NCBI RefSeq assembly: GCF_037126465.1
Contig: NC_088207.1
Coordinates: 39,740,143-39,804,142, forward strand
Reading direction: 5' to 3'
DNA: 64,000 nucleotides
Source of the DNA: Ornithodoros turicata
Lineage: Eukaryota > Arthropoda > Arachnida > Ixodida > Argasidae
The first letter of the stretch is position 1. Every line of letters starts with the position of its first letter. Positions 55,594 to 64,000 of the stretch are shown here, one piece after another. The notes beneath the pieces are model-generated. The model worked only from the letters and a program-made list of their open reading frames with translations. It was not told the origin of the DNA and ran no database searches. The translations under genes were made by a program, and so were the position numbers.

Positions 55594-58500
55594 ATGTCTG
55601 CTATTCAAACTGTAAAGGTGAAGTCACTGCCCGTATTTCGTGTCCGACCGGTAGACTTTTGCATGCACGTTGTGGTTTTCGCGATACGTGCACGTGGACC
55701 ATATGCGTTGACACGACGTGCAGTGGTGATAAATGTACAGGGTGTATGCTATAAAAGGTCAGTGACATTTCCGCGTGTGACAATATATCTATTTAGAGAC
55801 GGACTTGTGCTGCCATACAGTGAACCACTTATGCCAGAGAAACCTACGAAAAAATTGTGGTTACCATTCACTGCGTAATAAAATAAACACGGCCTCGGAA
55901 ACTTTCGTCTTCATGTGTTTCCTATGCGCAATACCGATAGATGGAGGTGAAAGTTTGCATGGTCATATTTATTTTGTTACACAGTGCTAGGTAACCACAA
56001 TCGTTTCGTAGGTTCCTCTAGCATAAATTATTCACTTTGAGGCAGAGGAAGTCTTCTCGCGACAGAGGTATAGCATCAATGAGGTATCACTTCTTGCACG
56101 AAAATGTGACTGACCTTTTATAGCATACACCCTGTATATCACATTGCATGATTTAGATCGTCTGAACACTTTGCATGAGCCGATTTATAGAAATACAAAT
56201 TCAAGCAACTCGGCCGATCCATAGTGCAAGATCTATCGTGCATTTTAGAAACAATAGTTTTTCGGCTGAGGAGCTTTGGAGAAAGACGCAAGCTAGGTGG
56301 TATAAATCGCACGAAGGTAGCGTTTTCTTGAGCCTTACGACACTTTTCTCCTGTCCCTGCCTTAACACTTGTCGCTGTCTCGTAACTCCTCAGGCTTGAA
56401 GAGATGCTACATTTGTCATATCACTGTAATAGTTTTATGAACTATGTTTCTATACGACCCACAAAATGTTCAGTACTGTAATCTTGGTGTTTGATTTAAC
56501 TACAGACCCGTCCAAATGAATTTCCGTGTTGAGCATTAGTGCCAGTGGCTTATCCAGGCCCCATACATCCCTTAACATTTTCACCCGTGTACCCCCTACA
56601 GGGGGTGCCCGTGCGATATCAGCTTTAGACACATGTCAGCAGAGCTGTCGCGAGGCGAGATGCGCCCAGGGCAGGGCAAATCTGAAGCCCCCCCCCCCCC
56701 TAATCTATTGTTCCTGTACGAAACCTTGTAAAGAAAGAAAACTAAACGCTTATTTGCACTGCCGTGATCGTAAATTCAAATTAGCTTCATTCCCGCTTTA
56801 TACTGTCGAACCAACTTGCCAGGGTCTGCCGTTCAGCGCCCTCTCTGGCGAGGGCGCCTGCCACTCTCGCACCCCCCTCGCTACGGCTCTGCATGCCAGT
56901 AATGATATGTTAAGCTGTAATGACGTAACTATAATAATGACTCTTCCCCCCTCCCCCCCATTTTTTCCAACACCCCTCCCCCCCATTTTTTCCAACACCC
57001 CTCCATGCTTGGGATTCTAGATAAACCACCGAGTAGTGCAATTCTAACAAAAATAGTACTTGCACTGTAACGCTGCTGCATAAGAATTTCATCCGTAGCC
57101 ATTCCAAAATTCTATGGTTTACTGTGTGGGTTTCATTAGTACTTCAGAATAGAACAGACAGGCGTAATCAAAATCCACTTTCTCGAAACTGAAGTAGATG
57201 TTTGTAGCATGTTGCACTCTTGCTCCTTTGTTCAACACAATTCAGTTCCTTAGTAAAATGCACTAGCAGTATTCCAACAGCAGCAGACAAAGGATAGGCT
57301 AGCAACTGCAGGATCTTGAACTACGCCTGTGTTGCCGGTCAGGCGCGCCACCACTACACCAAGGAAATTTAAATTGACCATGCAGCGCTTCAAATGGAAT
57401 GATGATGATGAGATGACCTTGTTTTGTTTTGTATCACTGTACAGGGCTTGGTTGCTCTCGTCACTGGAGGTGCATCGGGCCTTGGAAAGGCAACGGCTGC
57501 TCGCCTAGTTCAGCAGGGAGCCCGGGTTGCAATTTTAGATTTGCCTACTTCCAAAGGAGAATCTGTTGCAAAGGAGTTGGGAAGTGACTGTATCTTCACA
57601 CCTGCAAATGTAGGACTACATTTCTGCTGTGGTGTAGAAGAAGACTGTTCGTAAACATGTCTAACAGTGAGCGTCATACGTGGTTAATCCAATCTGCAGG
57701 TGACCTCTGAGGGTGACGTCAAGGATGCCCTCAGTGCTGTGAAGCAGAGGTTTGACAGGTTAGATGTTGCTGTTAGCTGCGCTGGAGTTGGTGTGGCATT
57801 TAAGGTGTACAACTTCAACAAAGATCTGCCTCACCTCCTCGAAGACTTCACGAAAGTTATCATGGTGAGTTTGAAATTCGGGAAATTCCTGAGCAAATAT
57901 GCGACAGCGTACACTCCACGGTAACGAGACCTTATTTGCCGCATAATATTCTCAGGTAAACACCGTGGGAACATTCAACGTAGTTCGACTAGCCGTAGGT
58001 TTGATAGGGAAGAACGAGCCTGGTCCTGATGGAAGACGAGGAGTGGTTATCAACACCGCCAGCATAGCCGCCTACGAGGGTCAGATTGGCCAGGTTGCAT
58101 ACAGTGCCAGCAAAGGAGGCATCGTTGGAATGACGCTACCGCTGGCACGCGACTTAGCACCGCAAGGCATCCGTTGTGTTGCTATTGCACCAGGTAAAAT
58201 GAGAAGCATTCAAAACTACACGCGGTTGGCTCTCGTTTGACTGTAACTGAATGACAATGAAAGAGTACCATGGTCATTGTCAAGAGGGTGGGGTATGGAG
58301 ATCAGACTGCATGCGGTTTATCAAAGTCTTGAGTGGGATCACCTTTCATCATCAGTAGAGCCCTGCGTGAGCTGTGGATAACCTGCACTTTCCTGAGGGT
58401 GCAGTAGAGCACTGCAGGGGCTCGGGCTTACCCGAAAACCCGAGCCCGGCCCAGGCCCAGATAGCAGTCCGAGCTCAAGCATTTGTTTCTTCACGTTGTG

Positions 58501-58819
58501 GGTTGGATGCAGAGGGGATTTTGAAAAAAAATAAAATAAAAATGCACGGGGTTCCATTTTGTAAGGAATGAAAGTCGAATAGTTCTGACCTGCGTTGGGT
58601 TCTAGTAATCAGTGGATTTCCTTTTCAGGTCTATTCCACACTCCACTCCTGGAAAGCCTCCCAGAAAAAGTACGCACATTCCTGGCAGACACCGTGCCCT
58701 TCCCAAAACGCCTGGGTAATCCGGAAGAATATGCTCACCTTGTGCAGAGCATAATTGAAAATCCCTTGCTTAATGGCGAGGTGATTCGCTTAGATGGTGC
58801 TTTACGCATGGTGAGCTAG
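55594..58819 (+). CDS. HSD17B10: 3-hydroxyacyl-CoA dehydrogenase type 2 (17-beta-HSD10)
   Basis: Mitochondrial short-chain dehydrogenase of isoleucine and fatty-acid oxidation. In mammals it is also a subunit of mitochondrial RNase P. Five coding exons: 55594-55617, 57445-57609, 57700-57864, 57956-58193, 58629-58819, giving 260 residues (human 261). The eight-codon first exon (MSAIQTVK) matches the family N-terminus in length and ends on a gtgaag donor; it is separated by 1.8 kb from exon 2. Visible motifs: NAD-binding TGGASGLG (about 15-22), DLP acidic loop, SCAG, NTAS (S154), and YSASK (Y167, K171) with the expected Ser-Tyr-Lys catalytic set, then AARD-like [11 protein letters not shown] and [13 protein letters not shown] at the C-terminus. 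An AATAAA lies at 58841. Start and splice phases are all consistent. Confidence 0.94.
55736..56136. mobile_element. Hairpin element, ends TACAGGGTGTATGCTATA
   Basis: Both ends read TACAGGGTGTATGCTATAAA inward, and the inverted similarity runs on through GGTCAGTSACATTT and, deeper, CCTACGAAA / GTGGTTACC. It is 401 bp with no long frame. It inserted 119 bases after the first HSD17B10 coding exon. Confidence 0.75.
56543..57030 (-). repeat. GGATAAATCACTGG-type element, copy 2
   Basis: Left end CAGTGGCTTATCCAGGCC; right end, reversed, GGTGGTTTATCTAGAATCCC. It shares ATTATAGTTACGTCATTACA, GCTTAACATATCATTAC and GGTGTTGGAAAAAATGG with 31215-31446, in the opposite orientation. It also has an internal direct duplication of CCCCATTTTTTCCAACACCC near 56957-57003 and a C-run near 56687. 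Confidence 0.65.
57302..57372 (-). repeat. tRNA-like segment (possible SINE head or tRNA pseudogene)
   Basis: On the minus strand, TTGGTGTAGTGGTGGCGCGC looks like a box A and GTTCAAGATCC like a box B, about 30 bases apart as in tRNA genes. I could not draw a convincing full cloverleaf, so I call it tRNA-derived and not a functional tRNA. Confidence 0.35.
58397..58485. repeat. CGGGCT-rich palindromic patch in HSD17B10 intron 4
   Basis: GGGGCTCGGGCTTACCCG is followed at once by its inverse GGGTTTTCGGG-type sequence and CCCGAGCCCGGCCC, forming a strong stem. A similar CGGGC-rich composition occurs at 49590-49660. Probably the end of a CGGGC-rich MITE. Confidence 0.4.
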
Positions 58820-58840
58820 AACATATACATTAATAATATT

Positions 58841-58846
58841 AATAAA
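58841..58846 (+). terminator. HSD17B10 polyadenylation signal AATAAA
   Basis: AATAAA 21 bases after the stop codon, implying a very short 3' untranslated region. Confidence 0.65.
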
Positions 58847-59767
58847 GTAAGATAATGAAGATCTGTTACTGCTAACAGTGTCATGAAAATGAAGTCTGTT
58901 TTGTACCTGCACTGGAGCATGAGAGTTCAAAAAATTATTTACTGCTGGTGGGAGCATCAGTGTAAATCTGTATACACAAGCTTTGCCTAATATCCGGGAA
59001 AGCTTTCAAGTAAAAGTCCATGTACATTGAATGGGACACGAAGACGATGCCTCAAAGTCACGTGCTTCTAGAAATGCTCAATTTAACAACCTTTTTTAGC
59101 ATTTCGAAGGACAATAAACATAGGGGTAGGCAATGTCCTGTGATGGCTGTGGAAGTACATACTCTGTGGAAATTAGGGCTGTATTGCATGCCCATAGGAT
59201 GACACTACTGGCTGGTCCTCAGGAATCCAACCAACAACTTTATTTGAATGATGAGTTGGGGGGGGGGAGCTGTACAAACTTGCTGCTGTAACATTGGCAA
59301 GATAGTTGAAATGCATTGAAAATGAAACCTTTTATGCCGAGCAAATGACCATCCTGATGTGCGTCTTGATGTACATACTGTCAGTAGGCCTACATTTTTT
59401 TTCCAGCCAACGTTTCTTGCCACTCGTGTTCAGTGAGCGAGCAGATATGTCTGCAACACCTGTGAAGATTATGAGCAATCTCCACGGTACATGCTACAGC
59501 ACTTTGTCTCGCACATTAGAGAAACCACGTGCACCGGACATTATGCTACTACTCACTTATAGTTTACCGAAAACCTTAAGTCCAATTACAGAACTAGATG
59601 CGTAGGAGAGCAAAGAGCTGCAACAATTACCAATCCACTACCGGTATATACTCTTGTTATCCTAAGTACAGAAATGTTCAGGTCAAGCCCTGGAAACATG
59701 CTAGGATGCTCCAAATCTAAAAGCCAGTGAAACATTGTTGAATCGAAGAATAAGAATAGGCAGTCAG

Positions 59768-59773
59768 TTTATT
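59768..59773 (-). terminator. LAP2-like gene polyadenylation signal AATAAA
   Basis: Minus-strand AATAAA 90 bases downstream of the stop codon at 59863-59865. Confidence 0.6.
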
Positions 59774-59862
59774 CACAGGACAAAACAGTAACATGAATGC
59801 TAAGAACAAAACTGGTGTGCCTTGTAAAAGTATGATGTAAAGATACGTGTGAAGTGTCTCAT

Positions 59863-62800
59863 TCACTCATCATGCACAACCGAAGGCACCGACGGAGCAG
59901 ATGACTTGAAGTACTCCAGGTTGGCATAAATAAAAATGTTAACCGCTACAACCGCGAGAACAATCAGTGCCTTGACCGCAAAGGAGAACCCACGAGACTT
60001 CTGCTGCCCCTCAGTAGCACAATTTGAGGGGCCTTGTGCAGAGAGAGAATTCACGGCACTCCCTGCCATCCCAAAGCCACTAAATAAAGAGAAAGAATAG
60101 CCATCACAACATTTGAAGTCTTTAAAAAAAAAGTTCAAAAGTGAGGGACCTAAAGCTCCAACCTCACCTTCTTGAACGAACCGACATTTGAACAGGAGCT
60201 CCTGTCTTGGAGAGTACACTTTGGGCACTGAATTCAAATGGCCGATGTTCAGACTGGATGGTTTCACTAGAGCTCAGTGATCTGTAAGGTTATTATATGC
60301 AGGGTACATTTAAACAATAAGTTACAGTTCTCAACCACCACAAAACTGTTAAAATGAGCATCAAAATACATGGCAGAGACATACTTTAATTTCGTGAATC
60401 AAATTTTTCGAGAATTGGGCACAGATAGGGGCACATATTTGCGGCCACTAAATTTAGCAAAATCTAGCCATCAGAGCTTGTGGCCTGATTGCTTCACTTT
60501 GTGGTACACCTTGTGTTGCCCTTACAATATTTATTTAAAGCAGCACTGCAGAGGTTTGTAGGGTAAAGCAGTTCGAATGCTTGCTAGCAACCACATGTGA
60601 AAACAAAGTTTATGATTTTATCATGGTTTTCGAAGTGTCAATTCTTGCTCTAACTTTTTTCGTGCCCTTCACAAATTTTTCAATTCGTGAAATTCATGAA
60701 AATTAGGGGTGTGCGAACGATAAGTGTTTGACAGTACTAGATCATGCATACCACGTTATCCGACATGGAAACAGGTAAATTGCTTCCATGGTACATTCCA
60801 AACATTTAACTAGTACTTCAAGAGAAACCCAATACATCAAATGTCTAACATTTTCTGATCGTTTCTTTCTATCCCCACCTTTTCATGCGCTACTTTTTTG
60901 CAATTGGACTTGTGTATTCAACGTCTATCAAGTCAAAGGAAAAGTCTTCCTTGTTATGTTCGGACAGCAGCTGAAAGCTGCGGTAGGTACTGCTACGAAC
61001 GAAACTACAAAGAAGTCTGTCATGAAGGTTCATTAAAAGTGATCAATTCCAAATGTGCTGTGTGTGACACAGCATGTGGACATGGTATGTGTAAAGTGGA
61101 TTCCCGGTCACACAACTTCGCACACAACATATTTGTAACATAACATCCTCTATGTAATTTGGCACACCTTACTTGCTGCACAATGTCATACTGACCCCCT
61201 CGGAGGTATCCACCCTAAGGTATGAACTCTTCATTTTGAACACAAGCAATTAACGCAATTAACACAGCCACAACAGTTGTCCCAGGCACAGGACATTGTG
61301 CTGTGAGAGGAATATGGGTGAGTGAGGGTGCTTCGTTATCATCATTTTGTTATCGCTAGGGGAGTATGGACTGCTCTAAGATGCTGTCATATAGTAGTGA
61401 AAAAAAATAGAAGGTACACCATGGTGCATAATTGCACAGCTGCAATGTGCACCCATGTGTGTGCAAGCGAAAGTCATGTGTGCTAACATTACCTAGCGAG
61501 CTCAAATGCAGAGGAAATGAAGATAATCACAGCATGGGTAGTACCACGGGTATAAATAAAATGTCTTACGTAAATAAATATAAAGTAAGTTCGCTCTCTA
61601 AGCATTGATTCGTTCATTTCTATTGCAGACGGCAGTGTATTCGAACTTTACCAGGTCTGTGCATTAGTTTCCCTTCCTTCTTGCATTAGTTAGAGACCCA
61701 CCCGCATGTCGGCTTTCCCACGGAAAAGAACCAGTGTTTTCAAGTAATTCATGTATCTTATCAGAGTAAAAGACTGAAGTGAATTGTGAAGCCGTATTTG
61801 AGGAAACCCAGGTTTCAAGGAAATGTAGGGGTAGGGGCACGTTATCGTTTGAGGAAGTAAGGCAGACCAGGTTGTTCGCAGATAACTGTGTTAGTTTGTG
61901 TTCAGTCTTTTACTCTGATAAGATAGATGAATTCCTTGAAAACCCGCGTTAAAAACTTGTTTATGGATTGGCGTGGAGCTGGTTTGTTGTGTAAGGTGTG
62001 TAGGGTGTCGGCTCATTAAACCCTTGTTGAAAGTGCAGTGCGTCCGTCCTGTATCATCCTTATCTGCTTTTAGCACTCTTTTAGCAATTTTATTACATTA
62101 GAACTGCTCCACATGAAGACCCACTCGATATTACTATATTTCAGAATACTATTACATGCATTTTTAACACGTTTATGTTAAATTTTTTAGAAGTATCGTA
62201 ACTTATATGTTACTTAGTGAGTGGGCAGCATCGATATCAGAGTGCTTACTGTCATTGTAAAATGACGTGTGGCACAACTAAAAAATGCCATTCGAGACCA
62301 GATTGCCATTAGACTATAATGCAAATTTTCGTAACTGTGCAGCACACACGTTGTGCACCAGAAAATGTGGTAAATGGAGTAGAAAAATTACACCATAACA
62401 GTTCAAACAAAGCAGAAGTGCAAGCTCTATGCACTTGGATCTATCGATTGTTAAATATTTGAGAAGCCAACCTGTTAGAGAAGAAGGTGCTTGTGTGCGT
62501 CTGTAAAGGTGTCCCACCATCTTCATCCTCTGTATTTTCTCTTAGCTCATCCTCTTCTTCTGTTCCTGAAAACTCCTCTTCTTTTACCTTTGGGCTTGCA
62601 ACACTTCCATTCAAGAGACGTTGAAGACGCTTCTCATAAAGGTTGCGTGTAGTATCTGCAACCAAATAAACACAAGTTATAAGAGCATCTCATAATGTAT
62701 TCAATCTATGAGACAAGTCCAGGAGGCCACTGTGGTTGCTGTGGCTGTAAGATAAATACACAGGTTAATGCATCAGTTCATATGAACTGGTCTGCACTCA

Positions 62801-63813
62801 TCTGGCTAGCTTGTGGACCTTTTGGGACCGATTGGAAAATTTGCATTTTCTACATGTAACATTCTTGTATTGCAAAGCTGACACTCAAAGCCTTTGTGTG
62901 CTGCTAGGACTATCAAGTCATACTTTTGTGCAAGGTACATGCTCATGGCCTGCATAGCTGCTTTCTGGTAGTAATAGGGACTATGACATTTTCCTTGACG
63001 CACACAGGATATGTGACATAACATGAAGGGGCTCTTCGATCATTCAAGTGAACAGCATGTTATAGCCATATCAAACACCAGATTCCTCATGTTCTCAAAA
63101 TATGTTTCCAACTGACGTTTTCTGACTGAAATCACAGCTGACGAATGCGGCTGCTGAGAAAAACTAACTCACCTACAATAGGCCCAACTGTATCGTCCAG
63201 ACTGTGCAGCTTTTCATACAGAGCGTCATTGCTCAGGGAAGCGATATCTTCTGACACACGGAAAGGCACGTCACCGTGGTCCTATTGGGAAGCACATCAT
63301 TAGGCACGTATTACAAACCACGTTACTTATGCTGCACTCTGTTCCTGTTTGTGTATTCGAGCACTGCGGAAAGGAGTGATAAATAAAGGCAACCTGCAAA
63401 TCACAAGGCGGCGCAGAAGATCAGGAACCCTGACGAGGTTGAAATGCGGCCGCTGAGGGAAACGCATCGGGTTCGGCATCTCCCATATTTCGAGCAGAAG
63501 GCTGCTCTGCTGGGGCCGGTAGAAGTACAGCTTTCTGCTCAATCGACCGGCGGTAACCAACCCGAGGCTTTTCCCTCAAACTAGCTTCGCCGGACGGGTG
63601 CTATTACGCCTTACACACCCCGTGGGAGTGGCTCTCCGTATCTTCGTCACTCGAAAACCCGTGCAAACTGTCTTCCGCACGAGACCGTCGTCCAGATTCA
63701 ACGTGCTTTCTGTACAGACGAACGAGTACTTCCTTCTTTGGTGAACCAGACGGAATGGAAACGCCTTTCTGCTGAAGCGCTTCTTTTAAGTCGGCTCTCG
63801 TTAGCTCTGACAT
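59863..63813 (-). CDS. TMPO: LAP2/thymopoietin-like LEM-domain inner nuclear membrane protein
   Basis: Probable inner-nuclear-membrane protein that binds chromatin via BAF. Five coding exons: 63813-63619, 63281-63173, 62655-62472, 60281-60168, 60079-59863, in consistent phase, giving 272 residues. Residues 3-40 (LTRADLKEALQQKGVSIPSG, then KKEVLVRLYRKHV) resemble the N-terminal LEM-like, DNA-binding domain of vertebrate LAP2. Next come a GFSSDEDTE acidic linker and a LEM domain at about 76-115 (LSNDALYEKL, VGPIVDTTRNLYEKRLQRLL). An acidic region and a Ser-rich region follow, then one C-terminal membrane helix (about 233-254, VKALIVLAVVAVNIFIY) and a short lumenal tail. The exon 1 donor (gtgtgt) is weak; a stronger GT (gtaagg) 4 bases on would break the frame, so this junction needs transcript support. 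The symbol is by architecture; another LEM protein such as an emerin relative is possible. Confidence 0.8.
60282..62471 (-). other. LAP2-like gene intron 3 (2.2 kb)
   Basis: AT-rich intron with no recognised exon or RNA. A short hAT-type end (TAGGGGTGTGCGAACGA) lies at about 60705 without a partner. Near 61720-61770 and 61890-61940 the sequences GTAATTCATGTATCTTATC and its inverse-like AAGATAGATGAATTC give a weak inverted pair. Confidence 0.5.
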
Positions 63814-63897
63814 TCTGCTTTTATACCGTGTTATTATTCAGAAAGTGAGTGATTGCAAAAACAAGCATGCATAAAGTTCTACGCCTCGGTGCCTAAC

Positions 63898-64000
63898 ATG
63901 GTGCGTAACCGGCAGATTATAGCCGAAGACAGAACGCCGCAATTTCGTAGTGCAACGAAGCACGAAGGTCGCGAAATAAGAATGTCATGGACAGATTTTA
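63898..64000 (+). CDS. Possible start of a gene running off the right edge
   Basis: An ATG at 63898 (context aacATGG) opens a frame that remains open to the last base of the window, 34 codons (MVRNRQIIAEDRTPQF and on). It is head to head with the LAP2-like gene, 84 bases apart, an arrangement common among divergent gene pairs. The fragment is too short for me to recognise and could be untranslated leader or chance. Confidence 0.25.
   Translation, partial: MVRNRQIIAEDRTPQFRSATKHEGREIRMSWTDF

Larger units (their letters stand above)
55618..57444 (+). other. HSD17B10 intron 1 with two repeat elements
   Basis: Holds a hairpin element (55736-56136), a GGATAAATCACTGG-type element (about 56543-57030) and a tRNA-like segment on the minus strand (about 57302-57372). 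The remaining sequence (56140-56540) shows no gene. Confidence 0.6.
58820..59862. other. Convergent interval between HSD17B10 and LAP2-like gene
   Basis: About 1.04 kb between the two stop codons. HSD17B10 has AATAAA at 58841-58846, and the minus-strand gene has AATAAA (TTTATT on plus) at 59768-59773, 90 bases past its stop. A G9 run lies near 59260. No gene recognised. Confidence 0.6.

Noticed and set aside
55736..56136. CRISPR-like or other repeat-array interpretation of inverted repeats
   Set aside because: The repeats are inverted pairs of single elements in a eukaryotic intron, not regularly spaced direct repeats.

Overview
This is a stretch of animal nuclear DNA. It carries spliced genes with GT-AG introns, AATAAA signals after stop codons, no bacterial operons, and many short non-autonomous DNA transposons. 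The proteins read as arthropod orthologues. The repeats (a tRNA-derived SINE, mariner, pogo/Tigger, hAT-like and TTAA-flanked elements, GGCGTAGCCAG elements) make a chelicerate, most likely a tick, my best guess. That assignment is inference from sequence character, not from any search.

I could splice seven protein-coding genes exon by exon with consistent reading phase. Left to right they are: NDUFB4 (+, 145-1838), CDK8 of the Mediator kinase module (-, 17603-2122, 13 coding exons), S-adenosylmethionine decarboxylase AMD1 (+, 20139-41320, 11 coding exons), a CCDC28-family gene (-, 52314-45322, 5 exons), CNOT10 of the CCR4-NOT complex (+, 53046-55073, one uninterrupted exon), HSD17B10 (+, 55594-58819, 5 exons) and a LAP2/thymopoietin-like LEM-domain gene (-, 63813-59863, 5 exons). 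A possible further gene starts at 63898 and runs off the right edge.

The genes alternate in orientation. NDUFB4/CDK8, AMD1/CCDC28 and HSD17B10/LAP2-like are tail to tail. CDK8/AMD1 and CCDC28/CNOT10 are head to head, the latter with only 731 bp between start codons. The genes are unrelated in pathway (respiration, transcription, polyamines, ciliary/mTORC2-associated, mRNA decay, mitochondrial dehydrogenase, nuclear envelope), so this is a cluster of conserved cellular genes and not one functional system.

Most remaining sequence is intron or intergenic DNA filled with transposable elements. Several can be bounded to the base by target-site duplications: four hAT-like elements with 8-bp duplications, two TTAA-flanked elements, and TA-flanked pogo/Tigger and mariner elements. 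There are also three hairpin families ending in ACAGGGTGT-like sequence and a small LTR retroelement. The points I would look at first are an AT-AC (U12-type) intron in AMD1, a 46-bp perfect palindrome holding TATA-like sequences on both strands between CCDC28 and CNOT10, the intronless CNOT10, a LAP2-type tandem LEM-like/LEM protein in an apparent arthropod, and a TTAA element inserted 10 bp from a CDK8 splice donor. I saw no prokaryotic-type defence system, CRISPR array or viral genome.
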